Shown here: positions 9,100-17,839 of the stretch, in pieces
Layout: every line of letters begins with the position of its first letter
How positions within the stretch are numbered: the stretch's first letter is position 1
Assembly: GCA_964346075.1 (NCBI GenBank)
Contig: CAYFTH010000006.1
Span: forward strand, 1-47,200
Length of the DNA stretch: 47,200 bases
Direction: 5' to 3'
Source of the DNA: Brumimicrobium sp964346075
GTDB lineage: Bacteria > Bacteroidota > Bacteroidia > Flavobacteriales_D > Crocinitomicaceae
Position numbers and translations under genes: made by a program
The notes under the pieces: model-generated
Databases searched by the model: none
The model's input: the letters and a program-made list of their open reading frames with translations, nothing else
What the model was told of the DNA's origin: nothing

Positions 9100-11001
9100 A
9101 TGAGCGATCCAATAAAACATGAATGCGGTATAGCACTTTTAAGACTGAAAAAACCGCTCGACTATTATGTAAGTAAATATGGTTCGGCGTTTTACGGCCT
9201 GAACAAGATGTACTTGCTCATGGAAAAACAACACAATCGCGGCCAGGATGGAGCAGGTCTCGCCAATATCAAATTAGATATGAAACCTGGCGAACGTTAC
9301 ATCTCCCGCTCGCGTTCTATCGATCAAAAGCCATTACAAGATATCTTCTCTAAAATCAATTCGCGCTTTGAAGACATTGAAGATAAGCACCCCGAAAAAT
9401 TAAAGGATATTGAGTTCCTGAAAAAAAACGCGGGTTTTACAGGAGAATTATTTCTTGGTCATTTGCGTTATGGCACATTTGGAAAAAACAGCATCGAAAG
9501 CTGTCACCCTTTTCTGCGACAAAACAACTGGATGACGCGCAACCTGGTTGTTGCAGGAAATTTCAACCTTACGAATGTTGACGAATTGTTCGATGTCCTG
9601 CTGAATCTTGGTCAACACCCCAAAGAGAAGTCCGATACAGTAACAATTTTAGAAAAAATTGGCCATTTCCTGGATATGGATAACCAAAGCCTTTTTGAGC
9701 AGTATAAGCAACAAGGTTACAGCAATAAAGAGATCACAGCCAAAATTATTGAGAACTTAGATATAGAAGGAATTCTTAAAAAATCATCTGAAGATTGGGA
9801 CGGTGGTTACACCATGTCCGGACTATTTGGTCACGGTGATGCGTTTGTACTTCGCGACCCTTCTGGCATTCGACCCGCCTTTTGGTATGAAGATGACGAA
9901 GTTTGTGTAGTTGCCTCTGAGCGCCCAGTCATTCAAACGGCATTTGATTTAAAGAAAGAACAAGTTCAGGAACTCACCCCAGGTCATGCCCTCATCGTTC
10001 GCAAATCAGGTAATGTCAGTGAAGTCATGATCAATCAACCCCTCGAGCGAGCATCATGTTCGTTCGAAAGAATTTATTTTTCCCGAGGTAATGATTACGA
10101 CATCTACAATGAACGCAAAAAACTGGGGCAGTTACTCGTCCCTCAGATTATCAAAAACATTGACAATGAATTAGACCAGGCGGTGTTTTCTTTTATCCCC
10201 AATACGGCTGAAATGTCTTTCTACGGCATGATGAAAGGCTTGGAGGATTATCTAAATGAAGAAAAAATGGAAGCGATCAAGGCCTTAGATCAAGATGCTT
10301 CTGACGATGATCTTCGAACCATTTTATCACGCAAAACGCGATTTGAAAAAATAGCTATAAAAGACGCAAAATTGCGTACCTTCATTACACAAGATGAGTC
10401 GCGTGATGACATGGTAGCGCATATTTACGATATTACATACGGGACGGTTGAGCGCGGAAAAGACAATTTGGTTGTAATTGATGATTCTATCGTTCGAGGC
10501 ACGACACTCAAACAAAGTATTTTGCGCATCTTGGATCGACTAGAACCTAAAAAAATAGTTGTCGTTTCATCCGCTCCTCAAATTCGATATCCGGATTGTT
10601 ATGGCATAGACATGGCCAGAATGGGTGATTTTATTGCATTTGAATCAGCCATGGAACTACTTAAAGAACGTGGTAAAGGTTTTATTATCGACGAAGTTTA
10701 TCGCAAGTGTAAGGTACAGGAATTAATGCCGAAAGAACAAATTAAAAATTACGTCAAAGAAATATATGAACCTTTCTCCGCTAACGAAATTTCTGATAAA
10801 ATTGCTGAATTACTTACGCCTGTCAATTTAAAAGCGGAGGTTAAAATTGTTTATCAAACCATTGAGAACCTACATGAAGCCTGCCCCAACAACAAGGGAG
10901 ATTGGTACTTTACGGGCAACTACCCCACCCCTGGTGGCAATAAGGTTGTCAACAAAGCATTTATGAATTACATAGAAGGAAGCGATGACCGGGCTTACTA
11001 A
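9100..11001 (+). CDS. purF: Amidophosphoribosyltransferase (PurF-like class II glutamine amidotransferase), long Bacteroidota form
   Basis: It is predicted to catalyse the first committed step of purine synthesis, converting PRPP and glutamine to phosphoribosylamine. The N-terminal glutaminase has CGIALLRL with candidate nucleophile Cys9 after a short MSDPIKHE propeptide, then HNRGQDGAG and GHLRYGTFG. The phosphoribosyltransferase domain contains the PRPP loop VVIDDSIVRGTT at 458-469. At 634 residues it matches the long form found in many Bacteroidota, which carries extra segments compared with the ~500-residue PurF, and some genomes have both. The ATG at 9100 is preferred over 9049 because the family starts just before the HECGIA motif and a -7 promoter element lies between the two. 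It is first in a tight operon with a histidine kinase 4 nt downstream. The family is certain; the exact reaction is likely. Confidence 0.88.
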   Translation: MSDPIKHECGIALLRLKKPLDYYVSKYGSAFYGLNKMYLLMEKQHNRGQDGAGLANIKLDMKPGERYISRSRSIDQKPLQDIFSKINSRFEDIEDKHPEKLKDIEFLKKNAGFTGELFLGHLRYGTFGKNSIESCHPFLRQNNWMTRNLVVAGNFNLTNVDELFDVLLNLGQHPKEKSDTVTILEKIGHFLDMDNQSLFEQYKQQGYSNKEITAKIIENLDIEGILKKSSEDWDGGYTMSGLFGHGDAFVLRDPSGIRPAFWYEDDEVCVVASERPVIQTAFDLKKEQVQELTPGHALIVRKSGNVSEVMINQPLERASCSFERIYFSRGNDYDIYNERKKLGQLLVPQIIKNIDNELDQAVFSFIPNTAEMSFYGMMKGLEDYLNEEKMEAIKALDQDASDDDLRTILSRKTRFEKIAIKDAKLRTFITQDESRDDMVAHIYDITYGTVERGKDNLVVIDDSIVRGTTLKQSILRILDRLEPKKIVVVSSAPQIRYPDCYGIDMARMGDFIAFESAMELLKERGKGFIIDEVYRKCKVQELMPKEQIKNYVKEIYEPFSANEISDKIAELLTPVNLKAEVKIVYQTIENLHEACPNNKGDWYFTGNYPTPGGNKVVNKAFMNYIEGSDDRAY

Positions 11002-11005
11002 TTAA

Positions 11006-11902
11006 ATGAAAAGACAAACAGCCATATTCTTTTATGTATTGAGTGCTTACGTGGTACTTCAGTTTGTTTGGTGGGGATACCATCTCATCGAACTTTCGAA
11101 TGCAGTAGCTGAACAAGCGAACCAACCCAATCGCATATTGATGATTATTGGAGAAGGTAGCGTATTTTTTCTCATTCTTTTATTAGGCTTATGGAAAATT
11201 CGGAATTCGATCCAGAAAGATTTAGAGCTGTCTCAACGCCAGAGTAATTTTTTACTTTCCGTAACGCATGAATTGAAAACGCCTCTTGCCTCTAACAAAC
11301 TCTACCTTCAGACCTTGCTGAAACGTGAAAACCTGACACGCGAGCAACAACTGGATATACTTAGCCGAGCCATTCGCGAAAACAAAAGGCTCGAAAACAT
11401 GATTCAAAATATACTAACCGCTACGCGTATAGAAAACCATAAATTAGAACTTCATCACGAAAATATCGATTTAAGTCAATTTTTACGTGAAACCACTTTG
11501 AATTGGGCAAATCAACGAACAACTGTTGAACTCAATTTAGAAGAGCATGTTTTTGCCCGCGTCGATCGCTTTGTAATAGAAACTGTTTTATTAAACTTAT
11601 TGGACAATGCGTTGAAATATGGCGGTAAACAGGTCGGAATTACTGTCTATCTCAAAAAAAACGAAAATGGAATTAGTTGGGGGGTAAAAGACAACGGGCA
11701 GGGAATTCCGAAAAAATTTAAGGATGCTATTTTTACTAAATTTGTTCGCATCGGAAACGAAGAAACACGACTGGAGAAAGGTACCGGTTTGGGGTTATAT
11801 ATTGTAAAAAGCCTTATTCAAGCTCACGGCGACAACATAGAGTACCTGGATAGTGAGTCCAGCGGTGCGCACTTTAAAATTTCAATGGACCATGATGCAT
11901 AA
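11006..11902 (+). CDS. Small membrane sensor histidine kinase without a neighbouring regulator
   Basis: This 298-residue inner-membrane kinase has two hydrophobic segments (about 7-29 and 44-64) enclosing a very short external loop of about 15 residues. It therefore probably senses something in the membrane or through a partner. The HisKA domain has the H-box SVTHELKTP with His88. The ATPase domain has the N-box NLLDNALKYG at 197-206, the G1 box KDNGQGIP near 228 and the G2 box KGTGLGLYI near 258. All catalytic motifs are intact. It starts 4 nt after the amidotransferase stop, and its last bases overlap the GpmI start. Response regulators are usually paired with such kinases but none is encoded here. 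The signal and target are unknown. Confidence 0.9.
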   Translation: MKRQTAIFFYVLSAYVVLQFVWWGYHLIELSNAVAEQANQPNRILMIIGEGSVFFLILLLGLWKIRNSIQKDLELSQRQSNFLLSVTHELKTPLASNKLYLQTLLKRENLTREQQLDILSRAIRENKRLENMIQNILTATRIENHKLELHHENIDLSQFLRETTLNWANQRTTVELNLEEHVFARVDRFVIETVLLNLLDNALKYGGKQVGITVYLKKNENGISWGVKDNGQGIPKKFKDAIFTKFVRIGNEETRLEKGTGLGLYIVKSLIQAHGDNIEYLDSESSGAHFKISMDHDA

Positions 11903-13409
11903 AAATGTAGGACTTATTATACTAGACGGATGGGGGATTGGCGATAAAAGCAAATCGGACGCCGTCTATAATGCGCACACACCCGTGATGGATGGACTCA
12001 TGAAAAAATACCCGCAATCTCAGCTCCTCACTAGCGGAGAACACGTAGGTCTCCCCAAAGGACAGATGGGGAATTCAGAGGTAGGACACCTTAACATCGG
12101 TGCCGGGCGAATCGTTTATCAAGAATTAACGCGTATCAATAAATCGATTGAAAACGGTGATTTTTTTGATATACCTCTGCTCAAAAACACACTGTCAGAG
12201 GCGGCGCAACACAACAAAAAAGTGCACCTTTTCGGGCTCGTTTCTGAAGGAGGGGTTCACAGCTCTCAAAAACATTTACATGCACTCTGCGACATGATTG
12301 ATCAATATGATATTGAGCAGGCATACATACATGGGTTCACTGATGGGAGAGATTGTGATCCCAGGAGTGGAAAGGAGTATTTCGACAATTTACAGGAGCA
12401 TATTGCAGACACAACTATTGAGATCGCAACTATTATAGGACGCTATTTTGCAATGGATCGCGACAACCGCTGGGAGCGCATTGAAAAAGCGTATAATCTG
12501 TTAGTACATCAAAAAGGAACATCATTCAATTCCGTAGCTGACGTTTTTGACCATTGGTATGAGCAGGAAGTCACAGATGAGTTTATAGAACCGAGCTTTA
12601 TACAACGTGAAAAGAACACTACCATTAACGAGGGAGATGTCGTGATTTGCTTTAATTTCCGAACAGATCGTCCGCGAGAAATACTTACAGCGCTGACGCA
12701 ACGTAAGATTGAAAATTATCACATGACTCCACTGCAGCTCACCACACTAACCATGACAGCCTATGATGATACTTTTCGCAATGTAAATGTCATTTTTGAA
12801 AAAGCAAATATCCGTGACACCCTGGGAGAAGTATTAGAAAGCGCAAAAAAAACGCAAATCCGCATAGCGGAAACTGAGAAGTACCCACATGTTACGTTCT
12901 TCTTCTCTGGTGGTCGCGAACAACAATTCAATGGAGAAAAACGCATTCTCGTCAATTCGCCACAAGTGGCAACGTACGACCTTCAACCAGAAATGAGTGC
13001 ACATGAAGTTACATCACGCATGAACCAGGCTATGAATAACGACTCACCAAATTTCTTCTGCCTCAATTTCGCCAATCCGGATATGGTGGGACACACAGGG
13101 ACTTATGATGCGATTGTAAAAGCAGTAGAAACGGTAGACTCTTGTTTGGGTAAAGTCGTTGAAACGGCTGAAAAAAATGATTATGAATTGCTTATAATTG
13201 CTGACCATGGAAATGCTGATTTTGCCATAAACGAAGATGGATCTGCCAATACAGCACACTCATTAAACCCCGTTCCGCTCGTTTTGGTCACTCATGACAA
13301 GTTGCGACTGAAGCATGGTATTCTCGCTGATGTAGCTCCTACAATATTAGAACGTATGAGACTCGAACAGCCTCAATCAATGACCGGCGAATCACTCATT
13401 CAAAAATAA
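11895..13409 (+). CDS. gpmI: 2,3-bisphosphoglycerate-independent phosphoglycerate mutase
   Basis: This cytoplasmic Mn-dependent enzyme interconverts 3- and 2-phosphoglycerate in glycolysis and gluconeogenesis. At 504 residues it is normal for iPGM. It begins MHKNVGLIILDGWG, with metal ligand Asp11. MGNSEVGHLNIGAGR follows, with phosphoserine Ser61. HGFTDGRDCDP, the metal-binding DMVGHTG and ADHGNAD follow further on. The alkaline-phosphatase-type core and the phosphotransferase insert are both complete. The ATG at 11895 (or 11892) is chosen because the conserved N-terminus starts there. The longer frame from 11853 adds 14 residues that only mirror the kinase C-terminus. It overlaps the kinase stop by 8 nt, so the two are translationally coupled. 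The operon ends at the hairpin at 13421-13458. Confidence 0.96.
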   Translation: MHKNVGLIILDGWGIGDKSKSDAVYNAHTPVMDGLMKKYPQSQLLTSGEHVGLPKGQMGNSEVGHLNIGAGRIVYQELTRINKSIENGDFFDIPLLKNTLSEAAQHNKKVHLFGLVSEGGVHSSQKHLHALCDMIDQYDIEQAYIHGFTDGRDCDPRSGKEYFDNLQEHIADTTIEIATIIGRYFAMDRDNRWERIEKAYNLLVHQKGTSFNSVADVFDHWYEQEVTDEFIEPSFIQREKNTTINEGDVVICFNFRTDRPREILTALTQRKIENYHMTPLQLTTLTMTAYDDTFRNVNVIFEKANIRDTLGEVLESAKKTQIRIAETEKYPHVTFFFSGGREQQFNGEKRILVNSPQVATYDLQPEMSAHEVTSRMNQAMNNDSPNFFCLNFANPDMVGHTGTYDAIVKAVETVDSCLGKVVETAEKNDYELLIIADHGNADFAINEDGSANTAHSLNPVPLVLVTHDKLRLKHGILADVAPTILERMRLEQPQSMTGESLIQK

Positions 13410-13420
13410 CAACTCAATAA

Positions 13421-13458
13421 AAAGAGCGGCTACCTGATTTTCAGACAACCGCTCCTTT
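13421..13458. terminator. Bidirectional rho-independent terminator between gpmI and the convergent cargo gene
   Basis: The stem aaagagcgg / ccgctccttt (one bulge) has a roughly 19-base loop. It is A-rich on one side and T-rich on the other, and lies 11 nt after the gpmI stop and 22 nt from the end of the minus-strand gene. Confidence 0.65.
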
Positions 13459-13480
13459 CGATTAAACACTAATTAGCTGA

Positions 13481-15679
13481 TTATTCAGTATCTCGAACGA
13501 GCTGAACAAAGCCATGTTCTTTTACAATCTCTCCGTTCTCATCTTCAGCTTCGAATTTGTAGAAGTAAGTCCCGTCAGAGCATGGTTTACCATCGTTGTT
13601 TTTCTCACCATTCCATCCCTCATCGGCATTTGTAGTTTTAAAAACAACATTCCCCCAACGGTTGAGAATTACCATTTCAAAGTCCTCCTCATTCACCATA
13701 TTTAGGATAAATTCATCATTCGTTCCATCGCCATTAGGTGTAAAAACATTCGGTAAGTCATAGGTTAAAGGATTGACTAAAATCACCAACACTTCGGCAG
13801 AAGCTTGATTCGTGCAAGCCCCATCAGAAACCGTTAGATTTACAGTGTAAACTCCCGGTTCATCGTATGTGACGTTTTGACTACTCAAATCATTTACCGT
13901 TTCCGTTTCACCGTTTCCGAAATCCCATTCGTAGGTCGTCGCGGCATCAGAATTATTAACCAGGGTAACGTTTAAAGGAGCACTTCCCTGATTGGGATTC
14001 GCTACTATATCTGCATTGGGAGGAGGTGTTTGTTCTACAAAAATACTATCCTCTACTTTACACACATCATCTTCAATGCTGAAGTAATACCACCCTGATG
14101 GTCGGTTATTCCATACAGAGGCCCCATAATTCACCGTGCTCGTATCGCCGGGTCCGGACCAATTATAATCAGGCGTACCTGTAAACCCACTTCCCTGACC
14201 ACTTACTAAACCATTTGGTATTCCGCAGTCTGCTGAGTCCATCATCACCGTATCAATTTGCAAGGTTTGATCCATAGTTACGAAAGAGGTATCGGTTCTT
14301 TCAAAACCACAATCATCTGTTACTGTTACGATAACCTCATTTAGACCCTGTTCCAGGCCATTAATCCAGGCGCTCGTATCCGTTGAACCATTTGGCCAAT
14401 CGTAAGCATAAGGCTCAAAACCATTCTCTGGTTCCGTGTACAGAAAAGCAGAATCAGTAAGACAATAAAGCGTGGTATCGTTTGACGTCGTGATGTAACC
14501 AGGTGGTTCATCAGTAATGTAATAAGTGAGATCAGAATAAACGGTATCACCACAATCCGTTATCGTCACTGTGGAGATGGTCACTTCTTCAATCGGTTCA
14601 TCAACTCCATCCGCTGTCGGAGCGAGAACAAAAGTTAAGGTATCCTCCCCTGGGAGGAAGGTAATAGAATCACCAGGTACTAACTCATCATAGTCATCAT
14701 TCACTGTTGCACCTCCTGAATAAGTAATATCAGTGGTGATGGTATCATTCGGATCAACTCCTACCGGACGAATAAAGTCAATGAATAATTCCGAACAACC
14801 TTCAACGAGAAGGCTATCCAAGGCGTTTGTAGTGTTTACACCATTTTCTGAAATTTCTACAGCACCAGAAGTAAAAGATTCGGCCTCAAGAAAAACGCCA
14901 GAGTCCAATCCCGTATCGAAATCATTAGATACCGCTAATTTAATATGAAATGTATCCTGACAAGAGAGATCAGCAGTTGCCGGAAGGACAACAGTGCTCC
15001 CACCAAACGAACTCATAACACCTGTTGAATTGCTGAAAATGGTGTTATTAGTGGTTGTAAAGTAAACCGAATTTGACTGCCAATTGGGATCGGCTGCTGC
15101 ACATGTACTTGGAGTTCCTGAAGAACCAGCAGTACCTGAGTTTACGGTATTAATCGCAACAGGTATATTTCCTCCAGGGATAGTGGCAATATTTTCAGCA
15201 TTATTACTAAATGGACCGTTAATTCCAGGTCCGGAAAGAAAGAAGCCGAAAACATCATTATAGTTACTACAAACGTAAGTGGGATACTCGGTAGATGCAA
15301 AAATATAATTGAAAGATAGTGTATCTCCAGTTGGTACAAAATCAAATTCGATGATCGCACCATTTGTATAACTTCCACCCGTTAAGGTCGCTAAATCCGG
15401 GTCAGTAAGATTCGGGCCATCAGTAGACATCAGAACACCTTCAGCCAGGGGGAAACCAGAATTATTTTCATCAAATTCCACAACGTTACCTTGCTGATTG
15501 TTTGCATCCGCAGCACTGCCATTATAGGTGATGTTAAAAGCATTAATACCTGCACCCAACAAAATATCTTCTACCGCCTGAACGGGAGTAATATTATTAT
15601 TCGTCGTTATCTGGGCCTGTAAACCAAGGCTTAACAACATGAATGATGCAATTAGAAGAACACTATTTTTATCTAACAT
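13481..15679 (-). CDS. T9SS-secreted choice-of-anchor L / PKD protein with CHU_C sorting domain
   Basis: This is a secreted surface protein of 732 residues. A signal peptide spans about 1-22 (ending LQAQ). It is followed by a choice-of-anchor L domain (about 23-270) containing PVQAVEDILLGAGI, GVLMSTDGPN, NYIFASTEYP and NDVFGFFLSGPG, all typical of that family. A Calx-beta-like stretch follows around 290-390 (GGATVNDDYDELVPGD, ITFLPGEDTLTF). Next come SprB-like repeat modules and a PKD domain with YEWDFGNGE. Residues 642-732 are the type B sorting domain, with LPNVFTPNGDGTNDEF, NRWGNVVF and CSDGTYFYKF. Type IX export follows from that domain. The ligand or adhesive role is unknown. No exact TAnnTTTG element is visible upstream. 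Confidence 0.92.
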   Translation of the reverse strand: MLDKNSVLLIASFMLLSLGLQAQITTNNNITPVQAVEDILLGAGINAFNITYNGSAADANNQQGNVVEFDENNSGFPLAEGVLMSTDGPNLTDPDLATLTGGSYTNGAIIEFDFVPTGDTLSFNYIFASTEYPTYVCSNYNDVFGFFLSGPGINGPFSNNAENIATIPGGNIPVAINTVNSGTAGSSGTPSTCAAADPNWQSNSVYFTTTNNTIFSNSTGVMSSFGGSTVVLPATADLSCQDTFHIKLAVSNDFDTGLDSGVFLEAESFTSGAVEISENGVNTTNALDSLLVEGCSELFIDFIRPVGVDPNDTITTDITYSGGATVNDDYDELVPGDSITFLPGEDTLTFVLAPTADGVDEPIEEVTISTVTITDCGDTVYSDLTYYITDEPPGYITTSNDTTLYCLTDSAFLYTEPENGFEPYAYDWPNGSTDTSAWINGLEQGLNEVIVTVTDDCGFERTDTSFVTMDQTLQIDTVMMDSADCGIPNGLVSGQGSGFTGTPDYNWSGPGDTSTVNYGASVWNNRPSGWYYFSIEDDVCKVEDSIFVEQTPPPNADIVANPNQGSAPLNVTLVNNSDAATTYEWDFGNGETETVNDLSSQNVTYDEPGVYTVNLTVSDGACTNQASAEVLVILVNPLTYDLPNVFTPNGDGTNDEFILNMVNEEDFEMVILNRWGNVVFKTTNADEGWNGEKNNDGKPCSDGTYFYKFEAEDENGEIVKEHGFVQLVRDTE

Positions 15680-15951
15680 AATAAAAGTAAATTTTGCTTT
15701 GTATAATTTAGACGCTTAACGACCTCAAATGGTTGCATGAATTAGCCCTTAAATTTAATTCACCGCAAAAAATGCAGTTGCATGCTCACCTGCGTCAAAA
15801 AAAACAATGAAAACCCGATTTTTGTCGAAAATAATCACCTAAAATTAAGGCAGATGTGCGAAGACGACTATTTATTACTTTTTCGGATGGTTTATCATTG
15901 GTCTGCACCAGAAATAGTGGATATTTTATAATTTTACAAAAAACTGAACAC

Positions 15952-17346
15952 ATGGAAAAAACACAACAATTTATTCAAGATAATAAACAACGATTTTTGG
16001 ATGAGCTTTTTGAATTATTGCGCATCCCTTCAATTTCGGCAGATCCAGCACACAAGGGCGACGTTCAGAAGGCTGCGAATAATGTAAAGCACCACTTAGA
16101 GTCAGCAGGAGCTGACAATGTTGAAGTATGTTCTACTGCTGGTCACCCAATCGTTTACGCTGAAAAAATTGTGGATCCTTCACTGCCAACTGTTTTGGTA
16201 TATGGACATTACGATGTTCAACCTGCAGACCCGGTTGATTTGTGGGATACGCCAGCTTTTGAGCCTGTGATACGTAAAACAGACGTGCATCCCGAAGGTG
16301 CTATATTCGCCCGTGGCGCATGTGATGATAAAGGCCAAATGTTTATGCATGTAAAAGCGCTTGAGGCGATGATGAAAAGTGGAGAAATGCCATGCAATGC
16401 TAAATTTATGATTGAGGGTGAAGAAGAAGTTGGTAGTGAAAACCTGGAAATATTCATCAAAGAACATAAGGAAAAGTTAGCTGCAGACATTATTCTCGTT
16501 TCTGACACGGGTATACTTTCGAAAGAGCATCCATCAATCACCACAGGTTTGCGCGGACTCAGTTACGTGGAAGTAGAGGTCACAGGTCCGAATCGCGACC
16601 TGCACTCTGGTTTGTACGGTGGTTGTGTCGCTAATCCGATAAACATCTTGTCTGACATGATTGGTCAGCTTCAGGATGATAAAAATAGAGTTACAGTTCC
16701 TGGTTTCTACGAAAACGTTGAAATCTTAAGTGACGAAGAGCGCCAAGAAATGGCGCGTGCACCATTTGATGAAGAAGAGTACAAATCGGCCATTGACATT
16801 CCTGCAGTGCAAGGAGAAGATGGGTTCTCTACTCGCGAGCGTGGATCCATACGACCTACACTGGATGTGAACGGAATGTGGGGAGGATATATCGGCGAAG
16901 GAGCCAAAACAGTCTTACCCTCGAAGGCCTACGCCAAGATATCAATGCGCCTTGTTCCTTTCCAGGACCCAGATGAGATCACGCAAAAATTCAAAACCTA
17001 TTTTGAAAGTATTGCTCCAGAATCTGTAAAGGTGGAAGTAAAGCCACATCACGGAGCAAAACCTGCCGTCACCCCTATCGATTCCGCAGGGTACAAAGCT
17101 GCGAGTAAAGCAATGGAGCGATCATTTGGCAAGAAACCCGCACCCTTGCGCAGTGGAGGAAGTATTCCCATCGTAGCGCTTTTCGAAGAAGTGCTGGGGT
17201 TGAAAACAGTGTTAATGGGCTTCGGATTGGATACAGATGCTATTCACTCGCCCAATGAGAATTATGGATTGTTTAACTTCTACAAGGGTATTGAAACAAT
17301 TCCCTATTTTTATAAGGAATTTGCCGATTTAAATCAATCCAATTAA
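15952..17346 (+). CDS. M20-family metallodipeptidase
   Basis: This 464-residue two-zinc peptidase probably hydrolyses dipeptides or N-acyl amino acids in the cytoplasm, with no signal peptide. Metal and catalytic residues are visible: GHYDVQPADP with His86 and Asp88, GACDDKGQ with Asp125/Asp126, EGEEEVGS with general base Glu157 and ligand Glu158, an Asp in VSDTG, and IHSPNE with His432. The dimerisation (lid) domain sits between about 195 and 370, starting GLRGLSYVEVEVTGP. It is close to the carnosinase/CNDP-type M20 dipeptidases in length and motif order. The start at 15952 fits the family. A longer open frame to 15856 adds 32 residues that do not look like the family N-terminus. A lipoprotein gene follows 5 nt later. 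The exact substrate is not resolvable. Confidence 0.9.
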   Translation: MEKTQQFIQDNKQRFLDELFELLRIPSISADPAHKGDVQKAANNVKHHLESAGADNVEVCSTAGHPIVYAEKIVDPSLPTVLVYGHYDVQPADPVDLWDTPAFEPVIRKTDVHPEGAIFARGACDDKGQMFMHVKALEAMMKSGEMPCNAKFMIEGEEEVGSENLEIFIKEHKEKLAADIILVSDTGILSKEHPSITTGLRGLSYVEVEVTGPNRDLHSGLYGGCVANPINILSDMIGQLQDDKNRVTVPGFYENVEILSDEERQEMARAPFDEEEYKSAIDIPAVQGEDGFSTRERGSIRPTLDVNGMWGGYIGEGAKTVLPSKAYAKISMRLVPFQDPDEITQKFKTYFESIAPESVKVEVKPHHGAKPAVTPIDSAGYKAASKAMERSFGKKPAPLRSGGSIPIVALFEEVLGLKTVLMGFGLDTDAIHSPNENYGLFNFYKGIETIPYFYKEFADLNQSN

Positions 17347-17351
17347 TTAAT

Positions 17352-17834
17352 ATGAAGATTTTTATTTTTCGCACCTCTTTGTTTCTATCCCTATTGTTTT
17401 TAGTAACGAGCTGTTTTGATCAGCCCGAACTCAAACAGATGGATAATTTCAAAATTGATGAACTCAGCAGCGAAAAAGTACGATTTAATGTGGATTTAGA
17501 ACTCTTCAACCCCAATGGATACAATTTAAAGGTTCGAAAATCCACATTTGATGTTCACGTGAATGACCAATATATCGGTGTTGCGAAAGTTCTTGAGAAA
17601 GTAAAAATCAAACGCAATTCTACGAAGTTTGCGAATGCCGCTGTTCAGATTGATTTTGAAGAGGGGGTGTTTTTCAAACTCCTCTCCATTGCGAAATCGG
17701 CGAAACACGTGAACTTGCAATTGGATGGCGTGCTAAAGGCTTCGGCCAGCTTCATACCGGTACGACGCAAAATTGCTTACAAAAAAACACTGAATCTAAA
17801 GGATTTTAATTTCAGCAAAATGTTATCCCAATAA
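17352..17834 (+). CDS. LEA type 2 (WHy-domain-like) lipoprotein
   Basis: This is a 160-residue lipoprotein. The signal peptide ends in the lipobox LVTSC, with Cys21 as the lipidation site. The remainder is one beta-rich domain of the LEA14/WHy type. It contains DLELFNPNGYNLKVRKSTFDV, reported here only by its core FNPNGYNLKV near residue 52, and a second half with VNLQLDGVLKASASF. WHy domains in bacteria are usually linked to stress tolerance, but no specific function is known. It is 5 nt downstream of the dipeptidase and 5 nt upstream of the YyaL-like gene, so the three are co-transcribed. The LEA assignment is from motif pattern only. Confidence 0.75.
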   Translation: MKIFIFRTSLFLSLLFLVTSCFDQPELKQMDNFKIDELSSEKVRFNVDLELFNPNGYNLKVRKSTFDVHVNDQYIGVAKVLEKVKIKRNSTKFANAAVQIDFEEGVFFKLLSIAKSAKHVNLQLDGVLKASASFIPVRRKIAYKKTLNLKDFNFSKMLSQ

Positions 17835-17839
17835 TCGCT

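Noticed and set aside
15680..15951. Possible strong divergent promoters between the CHU_C cargo and the dipeptidase
   Set aside because: Only near-matches to TAnnTTTG are present (for example TAATTTTA before 15952), so none is annotated.
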